Assembly: GCF_000410875.1 (NCBI RefSeq)
Contig: NZ_AROI01000025.1
Coordinates: 55,508-119,507 of the forward strand
Direction of reading: 5' to 3'
Length of the DNA stretch: 64,000 nt
Origin: Halopseudomonas pelagia CL-AP6
GTDB lineage: Bacteria > Pseudomonadota > Gammaproteobacteria > Pseudomonadales > Pseudomonadaceae
Of the stretch, positions 8,744-19,158 are shown one piece after another (position 1 is the first letter of the stretch; the number at the start of each line of letters is the position of its first letter). The position numbers and the translations under genes are program-made. A model generated the notes under the pieces. The model ran no database searches, had not been told where the DNA came from, and was given only the letters and a program-made list of their open reading frames with translations.

Positions 8744-9592
8744 TTACATGCTCAGCCGCATAGACAAATCCACGGCCTTGATGTCCTTGGTCAGGCTGCC
8801 GATGGAGATAAAGTCGACGCCGGTCTCAGCCACGCTGCGTAGGGTTTTTTCGGTAATCCCTCCCGAGGCTTCCAGTGAAGCACGCCCAGCGGTCTGTGCT
8901 ACGGCCTCACGCATATCATCGTGACTTAGTTCGTCCAGCATGATGATGTCGGCACCCGCACTGAGCGCCTGCTGCATCTCGTCCAGGGTTTCCACTTCGA
9001 CTTCCACCGGCTTGCCTGGGGCCAGTTTGCGCGCTTGGGTGACCGCTTCGGCAATGCCGCCACAGGCAGCAATATGATTTTCCTTGATCAGGAAGGCATC
9101 AAACAGGCCAATGCGGTGGTTGTGGCAGCCGCCGCAGGTTACAGCGTATTTTTGCGCCATGCGCAGGCCGGGCAGGGTTTTGCGGGTGTCCAGCAGGCGC
9201 ACAGAAGTGCCTTCGACCAGCGACGCAAAATAGCGGCTACGTGTTGCCGTGGCTGAGAGTGTTTGAATGAAATTCATCGCGCTGCGTTCAGCCGTCAGCA
9301 GCCCGCGGGCCGGGCCGCTCAGCTTGCAGAATACCTGATCAGGTTGCATCTGCTCACCGTCCTTGGCCAGCCACTGCACCTTGATCGCGGGGTCGACCTG
9401 GCGGAACACCTCGTCGGCCCAGGCTGTGCCGCACAGGATTGCCGCTTCGCGGGTGAGAATGGTTGCAGTGGCCAAGCGATCAGCAGGAATCAACGCGGCG
9501 GTAATATCGCCGGAACCGACATCTTCTGCCAGCGCACGGCGCACATCGTCAATGATGGTCTGCTGTAGGGTGTCGAGGGTCAGGTTGGGCAT
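8744..9592 (-). CDS. nadC: Nicotinate-nucleotide pyrophosphorylase (carboxylating)
   Basis: Quinolinate phosphoribosyltransferase: quinolinate plus PRPP gives nicotinate mononucleotide in de novo NAD synthesis. The protein is 282 residues from the start chosen here, the same as I recall for Pseudomonas NadC, with matching [10 protein letters not shown] terminus. Conserved blocks are SGDITA, the TRKTLPGLR phosphate site, [17 protein letters not shown] [39 protein letters not shown] and LEASGGI. I chose ATG 9592 because GGAG lies 7 nt upstream; an in-frame ATG at 9616 would add 8 residues without homology. The gene stands alone on the minus strand, convergent with the LTA-like gene. Confidence 0.96.
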   Translation of the reverse strand: MPNLTLDTLQQTIIDDVRRALAEDVGSGDITAALIPADRLATATILTREAAILCGTAWADEVFRQVDPAIKVQWLAKDGEQMQPDQVFCKLSGPARGLLTAERSAMNFIQTLSATATRSRYFASLVEGTSVRLLDTRKTLPGLRMAQKYAVTCGGCHNHRIGLFDAFLIKENHIAACGGIAEAVTQARKLAPGKPVEVEVETLDEMQQALSAGADIIMLDELSHDDMREAVAQTAGRASLEASGGITEKTLRSVAETGVDFISIGSLTKDIKAVDLSMRLSM

Positions 9593-9646
9593 ACGGGCTC
9601 CGTCGCGGGTCGGCATCAGCCGGCGAGTATACCCGATCAGAAGGAA

Positions 9647-9672
9647 AATACCCGCCCAGGAAGGGCGGGTAT
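9647..9672 (-). terminator. Terminator of the alanine symporter gene
   Basis: A 10-bp stem (ATACCCGCCC/GGGCGGGTAT) with a 5-nt loop is followed on the minus strand by TTTTCC. It sits 13 nt downstream of the symporter stop codon, between it and nadC. Confidence 0.82.
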
Positions 9673-9684
9673 CACAGCGGTTGC

Positions 9685-11052
9685 TTAGGTGTTTTTCAGC
9701 AGATTGGCCGGGTTGTTGAAATAATCCTTGGTCAGCTTGAAGACCACCGGGCTCAGCAACAACAGCGCAATCAGATTAGGAATCGCCATCATCGCATTCA
9801 GCGTGTCGGCGACCAGCCACAGGCTGCCCAAGTCCACGATCGGCAGAGTGCCCAGCGGAATGGCCAGTACCCAGAGTACGCGGAACGGGACGTTGGACTT
9901 TTCACCAAACAGGAACTGGGTACATTTTTCACCATAGAAGCTCCAGCCGATGATGGTGGTGAAGGCAAACACCGCCAGGCCGATACTCACAATGTACTGA
10001 CCCCAGCCGCCCGGCAGGCCCTCGTTAAAGGCCAGTGCAGACATGGACGCGCCGTTTTCACCACTCTGCCAGGCACCAGTGACCATGATCACCAGGCCGG
10101 TGATGGAGCAGATAATGATGGTGTCGATAAAGGTGCCGAGCATGGCCACGGTGCCCTGGCGAATCGGGTCGTTGGTTTGCGCGGCGGCGTGGGCGATCGG
10201 GGCGCTGCCCAGGCCGGCTTCGTTGGAGAATACGCCGCGGGCGATACCAAAGCGCATGGCGGCCCAGATGGTCGCGCCGGCAAAACCGCCAGCAGCAGCA
10301 ATCGGGTTGAACGCATGGTAGAAGATCAGGCTGAAGGCTTCCGGCAGGCGGTCAGCATGTATGATCAGGATGATCAGGCCGCCGCCTACGTAGAAGAGCG
10401 CCATGATCGGTACCAGTTTGCCGGCAACCTCACCAATCCGCTTGATGCCACCGATCAGCACCAGCGCAACCAGAACGGCAATGACGATGCCCGTCACCAA
10501 AGGTTGAATGCCAAAGGTGCTTTGCAGCGCATCTGACACCGAGTTGGACTGAATGGTATTGCCAATACCAAAACCGGCGAGCATGCCGAAAATGGCGAAT
10601 AGCACGCCCAGCCACTTCCACTTTATGCCCAGGCCATTTTTGATGTAGTACATCGGGCCGCCAACATGATGGCCGTTGGCGTCTTTCTCGCGGTAGTGGA
10701 CAGCCAGGGTCGCTTCGCAGAACTTGGTAGCCATGCCAACCACAGCAATAACCCACATCCAGAACAGGGCGCCGGGTCCGCCGAAGAAAACGGCCGTGGC
10801 TACCCCGGCGATATTACCTGTGCCTACGGTAGCCGACAGGGCTGTCATCAGTGCGTTGAACGGGCTGATGTCACCTTCTTCACTGCTCTTGCGCCCGCGC
10901 CACAACATGCGAAAGCCATAGCCAAGCTTGCGCTGCGGGGTCAGTTTCAGGCCCAGTGTGAGGTACAAGCCTGTACCGGCGAGAAGAACCAGCATGGCTG
11001 GCCCCCACACCACGCCGTTGATGGCACTGATTATCCCGATAAGTGATTCCAT
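9685..11052 (-). CDS. Sodium:alanine symporter family (AGCS) transporter
   Basis: Inner-membrane Na+-coupled amino acid (alanine/glycine) uptake carrier, 455 residues, with about 11 hydrophobic segments. AGCS signatures are visible: the N-terminal [25 protein letters not shown], the conserved [28 protein letters not shown] loop around residue 85, [30 protein letters not shown], and [13 protein letters not shown] near the end. ATG 11052 begins MESLIGII, a typical N terminus. It is monocistronic with its own terminator. Confidence 0.95.
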   Translation of the reverse strand: MESLIGIISAINGVVWGPAMLVLLAGTGLYLTLGLKLTPQRKLGYGFRMLWRGRKSSEEGDISPFNALMTALSATVGTGNIAGVATAVFFGGPGALFWMWVIAVVGMATKFCEATLAVHYREKDANGHHVGGPMYYIKNGLGIKWKWLGVLFAIFGMLAGFGIGNTIQSNSVSDALQSTFGIQPLVTGIVIAVLVALVLIGGIKRIGEVAGKLVPIMALFYVGGGLIILIIHADRLPEAFSLIFYHAFNPIAAAGGFAGATIWAAMRFGIARGVFSNEAGLGSAPIAHAAAQTNDPIRQGTVAMLGTFIDTIIICSITGLVIMVTGAWQSGENGASMSALAFNEGLPGGWGQYIVSIGLAVFAFTTIIGWSFYGEKCTQFLFGEKSNVPFRVLWVLAIPLGTLPIVDLGSLWLVADTLNAMMAIPNLIALLLLSPVVFKLTKDYFNNPANLLKNT

Positions 11053-11428
11053 TAATGTGGCTCTCCGTCCGTTTGTTATAGTTCAGGTATCGTGTTGAAT
11101 GCGAGTGACGCGGTTAAAAGCCAGTTCATTGTTACCGATTATTGCCTGCCGCCAAAGCATGGCGTTCTTAAGCGCTTCTAGCCTGCCTTAGAGCGTCTAA
11201 TTGTTACAGGAATGCGTCTAATTTGTGGACCCAGGTGCCGCGCGAAGTGTGAAGTCGGTCAAGGAATCGACATGTGGTGAATAGCTGCGTCATAAATGCC
11301 TGTATACTATTTTTTAAATTGACGCCAAATTCATGACATACGGACTGCAAACTACAGGAAGTGGCATATAGCAGGGTGAACTCCGTTGGCGTTGTAGAAG
11401 GCAGTACCGCACTGCCTGGAGAATACGT
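11053..11428. other. Divergent intergenic region, agcS / DUF1631 gene
   Basis: 376 nt without a gene. A TATACT hexamer at 11303-11308 is a plausible -10 element for the rightward gene, but no convincing -35 lies at the right spacing. Otherwise I see only AT-rich sequence near 11309-11320. Confidence 0.4.
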
Positions 11429-13858
11429 ATGGCCCGCGACCGTAAAATTGTCCCTATCAGTTCCTCCGCCGATACTGCGGTGGCGAGCTTTGATCCAAAC
11501 AGACCCTCCCATCTGCCTTCGCCCCTCATGCCGGTGCGCAAGCAAGCGGTCGATTTTCTCAAATCTGCTTTGACCACGCTGTTTGATAATGCCGACGACA
11601 GTCTGTTTGAGATGGCTGATCGGGCTGGCAACAATAATGAGCAAACGCTGTTTTTCGAGGCCATGCGTGCGGTGCGGCTGCAGCGTCACAAAATTACCAA
11701 AGATTGCTGCCACGGGCTGATGCGTGAGCTGGAGGCGCTTAATCAAGAGGCCGAGCGGGTTGTACCTGCTTCTATCCACAATTTTGAGCTCGATACTCTT
11801 TCGCTGGTACAGCCAGATGAGCTGGAAGAGACGGTTGCTCTAGACAGCATGATAGGCCGGGCGGTGACGCGCAACCAAGGCTCGTTGTCGCACCTGTCGA
11901 TCCGTTTCAACAGCTTGGTTAAGCGTCGGGTCGATGACCAGGATTTGCCTATCGGTCCGGCTATGCTGTCCCGGGTGTTTGTTGACACCTTGGCTGAGTT
12001 GCAGTTGGATATCAAAGTCAGGCTAATCATCTTCAAGTTGTTCGAGCGCTATGTTTTCAATCAGCTCGACGGCTTTTACGACGAGATCAATAAGCAACTG
12101 ATCCTGTCTGGCGTGTTGCCTGATCTGAAGAGCACTGCAGGCCGGCAGGCTGCGGCGAGGATGACCGGCGCAAATGCGGCTGCTGGGCAACAAGGGCATG
12201 GCCCGGCACAAGCAGGTGGCCAGGGTTCGGCTGAGCACCAGCAAGTATTATCGATGTTCAGTGAGTTGATTGGTAACTGGCGGCATGCCAGTGGCGATGC
12301 GGCTCTGTCATCGATGGGTTCGCCTTCCACGCAGCCGCTGCGCAGTAACGAATTGCTCGGTATGCTGGCTGATCTGTCAAGCAGCGATTTCCTGAGCACT
12401 GATGTTGCCGGGTATGATGGCGAAGAATTCATCCCGCGCCAGGATATGCGCTCGCAAATCAATCAGTTACTGCGGCGTCAGCGGGAACAGAGTGGGCAGA
12501 CCCGCGCGTTGGAAAGGGTTGACGATGACGTTATCAGCCTAGTGTCCATGCTGTTTGACTTCATTCTCGATGATCCAGAGCTGCCCTCCGCAGTAAAAGC
12601 CATGATCGGACGTTTGCAATTGCCCATTTTGCGTGTGGCCATTGCCGACAAGCGGTTTTTCAGCCAATCCAGTCATCCTGCACGGCGCTTGCTCAATGAG
12701 CTGGCCCGTTCGACCGTAGGCTGGACTGACCACGACGACCTGCGGCGCGATCAACTACATTCCCTGCTCGACAGCATTGTGCAGCGATTGTTGGACCAGC
12801 CCGAGCCCGACCCCGAGCTTTTCGCCTCCTTGCATACCGAATTGGCCGGCTTCGTTAACGTCGAGCGCCGCCGCTCGGAGCGGCTTGAACAGCGCACTCG
12901 CGATGCTGAAGAAGGTAAGGCTCGTATAGAGGCTGCGCGCAGTCAAGTCGCGTTGACGCTGAACGGGCTGTTGATGGGCAAGACGCTTCCGGTCTTTGCG
13001 GTTGATCTGCTGCGTGATACCTGGAGCCAGGTAATGCAGATGACCTGTTTGCGGGAGGGCCCTGATTCGGCGGCCTGGCGCAGCGTCAAACAAGTCGCAG
13101 AACAGTTGTTAGAGAGTATCGAGCCGCTGGCAGGGCAGCCGACGGCTGAAAGGGAGCGTATGAATGAGCGAGTCCGGCAGGCGGTTGCTGACGGCTTGCA
13201 GTTGATAGGTTTGCGCGCAGAGCAGGGCGCGCCTTTGATTGTGCGATTACAGCAATTGCAGCAGTTGTGTTTGCTGCCGCCCACGCCAGTGGCCGGGCAG
13301 ACCAGCGGCAGTGCTCTGGTACAGGAGCCGAGTGTCGATGCCGCTTCCAGGCTAGTGGCTGCCGAGCCCGCCCCGGCGGGCTACGTGGTCGCGAAGAGCG
13401 ATTCGCTTGAGCAATTGAAGGATGCTGGGCACAACCCCGGCGCATCGGTGTCAATCGCCACCACGCCAGCCGAATTAACCGAGGTGACCAGGATCCGGGT
13501 GGATGCTCCGGTCATCGAAGCCGAGATTGTTCAGCCGGAGCCCGAGTTGGTTGGTGATTTGCCCGATATCAAGGCGGCGGCGTGGGTTGGCGCATTGCAT
13601 ACGGGCAGTTGGTTCGAGCTGGCAACGGCAACCGAAGACCCGCCGCAACGCTGCAAGCTTGCGGCTGTTATCAGCTTCAGCGGCAAGTATATTTTCGTTA
13701 ATCGTAGTGGTGTGAAGGTCGCCGAGTTTAGTGCCAATACCCTGGCTCAACACTATGAACAAGGTCTGGTTCGGCTGCTGGACGACAATCAGCTGTTTGA
13801 CCGGGCACTGGAATCGGTAATCGGCAATCTGCGCAGGCTTCAGGCTGACAAAAACTGA
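11429..13858 (+). CDS. DUF1631 domain protein
   Basis: A large cytosolic protein of 809 residues covering the length of the DUF1631 family, which is common in Pseudomonas and relatives and sometimes misnamed thymidine phosphorylase. No catalytic motif is evident. The first 290 residues are helical. A low-complexity Ala/Gly/Gln linker spans about residues 240-270. A second helical region with a probable coiled coil (ERRRSERLEQRTRDAEEGKARIEAARSQ, split here only for description) lies near 475-505. The C-terminal 100 residues (AAWVGALHTGSWFEL to FVNRSGVKVAEFS) resemble a small beta-rich, PilZ-like module. ATG 11429 is preceded by GGAG. The function is unknown. Confidence 0.85.
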   Translation: MARDRKIVPISSSADTAVASFDPNRPSHLPSPLMPVRKQAVDFLKSALTTLFDNADDSLFEMADRAGNNNEQTLFFEAMRAVRLQRHKITKDCCHGLMRELEALNQEAERVVPASIHNFELDTLSLVQPDELEETVALDSMIGRAVTRNQGSLSHLSIRFNSLVKRRVDDQDLPIGPAMLSRVFVDTLAELQLDIKVRLIIFKLFERYVFNQLDGFYDEINKQLILSGVLPDLKSTAGRQAAARMTGANAAAGQQGHGPAQAGGQGSAEHQQVLSMFSELIGNWRHASGDAALSSMGSPSTQPLRSNELLGMLADLSSSDFLSTDVAGYDGEEFIPRQDMRSQINQLLRRQREQSGQTRALERVDDDVISLVSMLFDFILDDPELPSAVKAMIGRLQLPILRVAIADKRFFSQSSHPARRLLNELARSTVGWTDHDDLRRDQLHSLLDSIVQRLLDQPEPDPELFASLHTELAGFVNVERRRSERLEQRTRDAEEGKARIEAARSQVALTLNGLLMGKTLPVFAVDLLRDTWSQVMQMTCLREGPDSAAWRSVKQVAEQLLESIEPLAGQPTAERERMNERVRQAVADGLQLIGLRAEQGAPLIVRLQQLQQLCLLPPTPVAGQTSGSALVQEPSVDAASRLVAAEPAPAGYVVAKSDSLEQLKDAGHNPGASVSIATTPAELTEVTRIRVDAPVIEAEIVQPEPELVGDLPDIKAAAWVGALHTGSWFELATATEDPPQRCKLAAVISFSGKYIFVNRSGVKVAEFSANTLAQHYEQGLVRLLDDNQLFDRALESVIGNLRRLQADKN

Positions 13859-13925
13859 TTCGACCGGCTGTTCCCGGCAAGGGGTAGGCCTGCTAGCATA
13901 GGATTTTTGGCCAATCCCGAAACCC

Positions 13926-14510
13926 ATGCAGATTAATAGCCACGATGGCTGGTGCAGTGAAGTCAATCATTGCCCTTCGCCGCATCACAATGAACGGCCA
14001 GCGGGTGAGGTCGCGTCTTTACTGGTAATCCACAATATCAGTCTGCCGCCTGGCCGTTTTGGCGGGGGCCACGTGCAGGCCTTCTTTCAAGGGCATCTCG
14101 ATTCCGCTGTGCATCCCTACTTTGCTGAGATAGCCGCGCTGAAGGTCTCGGCGCACTTTCTCATCGAGCGCGATGGGACTATCACTCAGTTCGTATCTTG
14201 CCTTAAACGGGCTTGGCACGCGGGGCGTTCGCAATATGGTGGTCGGCCGGAGTGTAATGATTATTCCATTGGTATCGAGCTGGAAGGGACCGACGATCTG
14301 CCCTTTACTCCTGCTCAGTACGACAGTTTGCAGGCGCTGACCAAAGCGTTGCAATATGCCTATCCTGACATCAGCCGATACCGCATTACCGGGCATGAGT
14401 TCATTGCGCCGGGACGCAAAACGGATCCCGGCGTGGGCTTTGATTGGCAGCGCTATTTCCACAGTTTAAATAAAGCGTCGGTACTGCCCGGCAGTGAGAG
14501 GCAATCATGA
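13926..14510 (+). CDS. ampD: 1,6-anhydro-N-acetylmuramyl-L-alanine amidase AmpD
   Basis: Cytosolic zinc amidase that cleaves the stem peptide from anhydro-muropeptides in peptidoglycan recycling. By removing the AmpR inducer it keeps AmpC beta-lactamase low. The 194-residue Amidase_2 protein shows the zinc ligands and core blocks known from Citrobacter AmpD: SLLVIHNISLPPG (first His), HFLIERDGTITQFV, RAWHAG, SIGIELEG, and GHEFIAPGRKTDPG (second His and Asp). Its stop codon overlaps the ampE start (ATGA), so they are translationally coupled. AmpG, the importer of the substrate, is encoded 7 kb away. Confidence 0.96.
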   Translation: MQINSHDGWCSEVNHCPSPHHNERPAGEVASLLVIHNISLPPGRFGGGHVQAFFQGHLDSAVHPYFAEIAALKVSAHFLIERDGTITQFVSCLKRAWHAGRSQYGGRPECNDYSIGIELEGTDDLPFTPAQYDSLQALTKALQYAYPDISRYRITGHEFIAPGRKTDPGVGFDWQRYFHSLNKASVLPGSERQS

Positions 14511-15328
14511 GTTTTCTGGTGCTGCTGATGGTCGGGCTGATAGTGACATTCACGCCCTGGCGCAAGGGTTTTCCTCTGGATGTGTTCGGTGGCTGGGTGG
14601 CTGGAGTTTCACACAAGACCGCAGCGCGGCCTGCGTGGCAAGCGTTGGTCATGCTGGTATTGCCGCTGGTAGCGGCCGGGGTGCTGCTATGGTTGGTCGA
14701 CGGCATTGCCTACGGCGTGTTTGTACTGTTAACCCACACCTTATTGCTACTGCTATGCGTGGGTCGCCAGGATCCTTTGGGTTCGTTAGCTCTTCAGTTC
14801 GAACAGGCATGGCAACGCGGCGACCGTGAGGCGGCGAGTCTGGTTGCGCAGCGCGATCTGGATATACACGCAAACGGCCCATCCGAGCTCGTCGCTGCCG
14901 TGCGCACGCGCCTAGTGTGGGAAGTCTGCGCAGGGTATTTGGTTCCTGCGTTCTGGTACCTGCTACTCGGGCCGCTAGGTGCTATGGCCTACCGCCTGTT
15001 ACAGCAGATGCAAACACAGCTTGAGCATCCACTGCGGCCACTGGCGGTTTCTATTACTCATGCACTGGAGTGGCTGCCCGCCCGTTTAATGGCGTTGAGC
15101 ATGGCGTTGGTCGGGCATTTTGAGCGCACGATAGCGGCGCTTGCTGGAATGATGCTGCGCTGGGAGGTCAGCGCGGCCAGTTTGACAGGATTGTGCGCAG
15201 AAGCTGCCTTGGCTCCGGAAGCCACCAAATTGGACCGTCAGGCAGTCATGCAGCCGGTGCATCGGTTGCTGCAGCGCAGTATGCTGGTGTGGGCGGTAGT
15301 GATCGCGTTCTTGAGCGTCCTGGCTTGA
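14507..15328 (+). CDS. ampE: Inner-membrane regulatory protein AmpE
   Basis: Polytopic membrane protein of 273 residues that follows ampD in most pseudomonads and enterobacteria. Four or so hydrophobic segments are visible: near the N terminus, LVMLVLPLVAAGVLLWLVDG, GYLVPAFWYLLLGPLGAMAYRLL, and the C-terminal SMLVWAVVIAFLSVLA. The HVNGPSELVAAVRTRLVWEV-like segment here reads HANGPSELVAAVRTRL. It is assigned to the CobD/AmpE family, and a role in sensing cell-wall stress is proposed but not well defined. The start overlaps the ampD stop by 4 nt. Confidence 0.92.
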   Translation: MSFLVLLMVGLIVTFTPWRKGFPLDVFGGWVAGVSHKTAARPAWQALVMLVLPLVAAGVLLWLVDGIAYGVFVLLTHTLLLLLCVGRQDPLGSLALQFEQAWQRGDREAASLVAQRDLDIHANGPSELVAAVRTRLVWEVCAGYLVPAFWYLLLGPLGAMAYRLLQQMQTQLEHPLRPLAVSITHALEWLPARLMALSMALVGHFERTIAALAGMMLRWEVSAASLTGLCAEAALAPEATKLDRQAVMQPVHRLLQRSMLVWAVVIAFLSVLA

Positions 15329-15532
15329 GTCTGTTCGCTGATTATTCTTAAAGAAGGGTGGCAGATTGCCGATAGAGTCATTGTGAGACAGTTAACGGTA
15401 AATTGATTGGTGCAAGTGGAAGCGTAAAAAAGCCTGCCGCATGAGTGGGCTGATAAAAATAAATGTATCCGGGTCAGGTCTGCCCTGACCATCGCGGCCC
15501 TGATACGCAGTTGTGCATGAGGAGAGTGCCGA

Positions 15533-17551
15533 GTGAATAGTCTGATGGCTCCAGCCATAGCGTTGATGAACCGTCTTGGTTACGGCATGAAGTTCTGCCT
15601 GATCAGTGTGTTGTTTTTCATTCCCCTGGGGATTATTAGCAGCATGTTGGTGCAGCAGGCCTATGAGCGGGTGGAGATTACCCAGCATGCGCTGGACAGC
15701 ATGGCCTTGCTGCGCCAGAACTCGAGCCTCATGCGCGACGCTGAGGCGCTGCGTGATCTTGAGATGATCTATGTGCAGTTGGGTCAGGGTGAGTACGCCC
15801 AGGACCTGGAACAACGCACTCAGGTATTGCGCAAGAGTGTGATTGACGGGCTCAACGGGCTGGCCCTTGATGCGGATGATCCTGAAGCCGCAGACCTGAT
15901 CACCAAGCGCAACGAGTTGGTTGCGGTTTACCAGGGCATTGCTGGTGAATCTGTGGGCAGCCGTGGCGCGATGTCTACCCAGGCCTTGGGTGAAGTCAGC
16001 TCATTGTTGAGCTTCAGTGCCGCCTATGCAGGATTGCCTCAGGATTATGATCGCAATATTCGCCAACTGAGCGACCTGCTGATCAACGTGACTCCGAACA
16101 TTACCTCGTCCCTGGGTACCGGTCGTTCTGTCGGCGCCTACTCCATTGGGCTGGGCTACCTGAATTCCGATGCCAGCCGCGACATGGATGATCTGTTCGA
16201 GGGCCTGCAGCGCTTACGTAGTGACTACGAGCAAGTCCTCGCGTTGGTTCTGGCAGACCAGAGTCTGGTGGATCTGCAATCCTACTCCCAAGCTAGCCTT
16301 GAGAGTCTGGACGAAGCGAGTCGGATCTTCGAGGACGATATTATTCTGGCCAACAGCTTGACGGGTACCTGGTCAGACTATTTCAACCAGATCACCGCCG
16401 AGATCGACAAGACCTACGCGTTTAACCAAGCCGTGCTCGATACGCTGGGGCGGGTGCTTGGCCAGCGCATGGGCGAGAACTTCCGCTCAATGATGGTGTT
16501 GATCATATCGTTGTCGCTGGTCGGACTGTTGATCATTTACCTGTATGCAGGCTTCTACATGGCCACACGGCGCACAATCAAACGCTTGTCCGTGCTGATG
16601 GGGCAGGTAGCGGATGGCGACATGACCGTTCAGGTCGAGGTCGATAGCCGTGATGAGCTGGGCACACTGGCCAGTGAGTTTAACGATACCGTCGAGCGTA
16701 TTCGTGAACTGATCCGGCAAGTGAGTCAGACCGCAGGGGAGGTACATCAGCAGTCGCAGCAGGTGGAGAGTATTTCCAGCGAGAGTAGCCAGGCGGTTGC
16801 ATCCCAGCGCTCGCAGATCGAACAAGTGGCAACGGCCATGAACGAAATGTCTGCGACCTCCCAGGAGGTCGCGCGCAGCGCGGCGTTAGCCGTCACCAGC
16901 GCCGAGCAGGTCAACACCGAAACGCTAAATGGCCGCAAGTTGGTCGAAAGCTCGGTAGAGGGTATCGGCAAACTGGCTGGTGAAATCGAAAATTCGGTCA
17001 AAGCGATCAACAAACTGGCCGATGACAGCAGCTCTATCAGTCGGGTGCTGGAAGTGATCAAAGGTGTCGCGGAACAGACCAATTTGCTGGCCTTGAACGC
17101 GGCTATCGAGGCGGCCCGTGCCGGTGAGCAAGGCCGTGGTTTCGCGGTAGTCGCGGATGAGGTTCGCACCCTGGCGCGGCGTACCCAGCAATCGACTGAA
17201 GAAATCGAGCAAATGATTGCGCGCTTGCAGGAGGGGGTCAGTGGAGCAGTCAAGGCGATGGGGGCTAGCCACGGCATGACCGGCTCTACTGTGGATGCGT
17301 CACTCAAGGTTCAGGAGGCGCTGGGCAATATTCTTAATTCAGTGACGCAAATTGTCGACCAGAGTCAGCAGATTGCTGCTGCGGCTGAGGAACAAACTGC
17401 GGTCAGTCATGATATTGATCACAATATCGTACAGATTAATCAGGCGGGCGAAAGAACTGCCGAAGGGGCGCGCCAGGCAGAGGAGTCGAGCAATCGCATG
17501 GCGCAATTGGTCAAGGATCTGCAGCACATTATCAGCGCCTTCCGCGTTTGA
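15533..17551 (+). CDS. Methyl-accepting chemotaxis protein
   Basis: Transmembrane chemoreceptor of 672 residues. Membrane helix 1 is at about 22-40, a long periplasmic helical sensor domain spans about 41-320, and membrane helix 2 ([21 protein letters not shown]) is near 322-343. A HAMP domain follows ([21 protein letters not shown]), then the cytoplasmic signalling domain, whose conserved hairpin tip reads [34 protein letters not shown] in family terms. Heptads with Gln/Glu pairs mark the methylation helices. The periplasmic domain is of the all-helical type and its ligand is unknown. The start is GTG 15533, 8 nt after GGAG; ATG 15545 is an alternative. No chemotaxis kinase gene is adjacent, so it is an orphan receptor. 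Confidence 0.93.
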   Translation: MNSLMAPAIALMNRLGYGMKFCLISVLFFIPLGIISSMLVQQAYERVEITQHALDSMALLRQNSSLMRDAEALRDLEMIYVQLGQGEYAQDLEQRTQVLRKSVIDGLNGLALDADDPEAADLITKRNELVAVYQGIAGESVGSRGAMSTQALGEVSSLLSFSAAYAGLPQDYDRNIRQLSDLLINVTPNITSSLGTGRSVGAYSIGLGYLNSDASRDMDDLFEGLQRLRSDYEQVLALVLADQSLVDLQSYSQASLESLDEASRIFEDDIILANSLTGTWSDYFNQITAEIDKTYAFNQAVLDTLGRVLGQRMGENFRSMMVLIISLSLVGLLIIYLYAGFYMATRRTIKRLSVLMGQVADGDMTVQVEVDSRDELGTLASEFNDTVERIRELIRQVSQTAGEVHQQSQQVESISSESSQAVASQRSQIEQVATAMNEMSATSQEVARSAALAVTSAEQVNTETLNGRKLVESSVEGIGKLAGEIENSVKAINKLADDSSSISRVLEVIKGVAEQTNLLALNAAIEAARAGEQGRGFAVVADEVRTLARRTQQSTEEIEQMIARLQEGVSGAVKAMGASHGMTGSTVDASLKVQEALGNILNSVTQIVDQSQQIAAAAEEQTAVSHDIDHNIVQINQAGERTAEGARQAEESSNRMAQLVKDLQHIISAFRV

Positions 17552-17555
17552 TAGC

Positions 17556-17584
17556 GCCGGTGTGGTGCTGCGCAGCACACCGGC
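17556..17584. terminator. Hairpin between convergent mcp and adenosyltransferase genes
   Basis: GCCGGT/ACCGGC outer arms and GTGCTG/CAGCAC inner arms form a strong stem starting 5 nt after the mcp stop codon. Neither strand has a clear T-run, so it may act as a shared transcript end rather than a classical intrinsic terminator. Confidence 0.45.
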
Positions 17585-17593
17585 CTGAGGTAC

Positions 17594-18160
17594 TCAATCC
17601 GCAGGTTTGGGTTTGGGTGCCCAGAGCACTTCGAGGGTTTTTTCCTGCCGGGCTATCGTTCGCGCCATGACGAATAGCAGATCTGACATTCGGTTCAGGT
17701 AAATGGGTGCTTGTTCGTTGACAGCCTCATGGTTAGCCAACGTCAGATATCGCCGCTCGGCACGACGGCAGACACTGCGTGCTAGATGGGCGGCAGCGAC
17801 GCAGCGGGATCCGCCCGGCAGAATAAAGTTTTTCAGCGGCTGAAGATCTTCATTGAAGTGATCAATCAATTGTTCCAGCCCGAGCACATCGTCGGCGTCG
17901 ATGATCTCGTAGCCTGGAACCGCCAGCTCTCCACCCAGATCGAACAGACGGTGCTGTAGGGGGCTGAGTACCTCACTCAACGCGATCAGATGCTGTCCCT
18001 GCAAATCGGCAATTAACACGCCCAGCAGGCTGTTGAGCTCATCGACACTGCCCATGGCCTCGATACGCGGGTGATCCTTGCCGATTCGGCGCCCGTCGGC
18101 CAAGCCAGTGTCGCCGTCATCACCGGTACGGGTATAGAGTTTGCTCAAGCGGTAACCCAT
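17594..18160 (-). CDS. Cob(I)yrinic acid a,c-diamide adenosyltransferase, PduO type
   Basis: Transfers the adenosyl group of ATP to cob(I)alamin to make adenosylcobalamin. The 188-residue protein has the PduO-type N terminus LYTRTGDDGDTGLADGRR (ATP binding), the HPRIEAMGSVDELNSLLG segment, LFDLGGEL, and the signature GGSRCVAAAHLARSVCRRAERR with its conserved Arg. I chose ATG 18160 (MGYRLSKLYT) because the 23 residues upstream to 18229 have no homology. No other cobalamin genes are adjacent, so it probably serves salvage. Confidence 0.92.
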   Translation of the reverse strand: MGYRLSKLYTRTGDDGDTGLADGRRIGKDHPRIEAMGSVDELNSLLGVLIADLQGQHLIALSEVLSPLQHRLFDLGGELAVPGYEIIDADDVLGLEQLIDHFNEDLQPLKNFILPGGSRCVAAAHLARSVCRRAERRYLTLANHEAVNEQAPIYLNRMSDLLFVMARTIARQEKTLEVLWAPKPKPAD

Positions 18161-18238
18161 GGTTCTCGTAGCCTCGTTGCAGATGGTCGGTAGTGGAGGG
18201 AATGCTAGCCTGAATAGCGCGAATGACAAAGCCGGCTG

Positions 18239-19156
18239 TCAATCGGTGGGCAGGCCAAGCGTTGCCAGATGTGTCTTCAGCGCCTCGTGCAGACGGTCCA
18301 GTACGGGCGTTTCCAGACCAGACTGGCGAGCCGCCTGACAGGTGAAGCCGGTGATATAGCTGATCTCGGTGCGCCTGCGCGCGTGAACGTCCTGGCGCAT
18401 TGAAGAGCTGTTGTTCGCGGTATGCTCGATAACCTGGTGAATGCGCTCGCTGAGCTCGGTTAACCGATAGCCGGGTATGTGAAGCGCCAACAGGCTATGC
18501 AGCTCGTGGATTAGCGGCGCCATCTGCTTTCCAGCCCGCTCGAGCACCTCGCCATTACAGCAGTCATGCAGCGCGGTGTAGGGGTTGATGGCGCAATTGA
18601 TCGCGAGCTTTTGCCATAGCGTGTTCAGGATCTGCGGGTGCCAGTGCCAGTCGATGACCTCTCGATCAAGCTGTTCCAGCCACTGTGGGCATGGATTAGC
18701 GTCCGGGTCGCCGACCTGGGTCGTGCCCTGGCCAGCCCAAACAATATGCCTTGGCGCGGGCATCCATACGCCATCGGTGACGCTAGCGTAGAGCACCTGC
18801 TGGTGAGGATAGGCCAGACTGGCTGCCTGCTGGCTGCCCATGCCGTTCTGCAGCATCAGTACTGATGCTCCCGGCATCAGGCGCTTGGCTACGCTGTGCA
18901 ATGCGCTTTCGGCGGAATAGGCTTTAGTGGCCAGGATCAGGGCGCGGATGGGCTGCTCTTGGCTGTCGGGCAATTGTGCCGGTAGCGGAACCCTGCAACG
19001 GCGGCCTGCGTGCTCGAAAAGGACTGAGCTTCCAGCGGCTTGCCAATGCTGAAGCGCTTGCGCGTCGCGCAGGATCACGCGCACATCGACACCTGCTACC
19101 GCCAGACGGGCAGCCCAGAGTAAACCCAAGCTGCCGGCGCCCAGCACGTGCAGCAT
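18239..19156 (-). CDS. panE: 2-dehydropantoate 2-reductase (ketopantoate reductase) family
   Basis: NADPH-dependent reductase of ketopantoate to pantoate on the pantothenate/CoA pathway. The 305-residue protein has the N-terminal Rossmann motif LGAGSLGLLWAARLA, a LILATKAY segment, LQNGMGSQQ, and the catalytic-lysine region LWQKLAINCAINPYTAL. The C-terminal helical domain carries SSMRQDVHARRRTEISYITG, the usual substrate-binding block. ATG 19156 is 2 nt after the upstream stop codon, with GAGG 7 nt before it; a TTG 6 nt earlier is less likely. It is cotranscribed with the REC-GGDEF gene. Exact substrate identity within the ApbA/PanE family is inferred. Confidence 0.88.
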   Translation of the reverse strand: MLHVLGAGSLGLLWAARLAVAGVDVRVILRDAQALQHWQAAGSSVLFEHAGRRCRVPLPAQLPDSQEQPIRALILATKAYSAESALHSVAKRLMPGASVLMLQNGMGSQQAASLAYPHQQVLYASVTDGVWMPAPRHIVWAGQGTTQVGDPDANPCPQWLEQLDREVIDWHWHPQILNTLWQKLAINCAINPYTALHDCCNGEVLERAGKQMAPLIHELHSLLALHIPGYRLTELSERIHQVIEHTANNSSSMRQDVHARRRTEISYITGFTCQAARQSGLETPVLDRLHEALKTHLATLGLPTD

Positions 19157-19158
19157 AC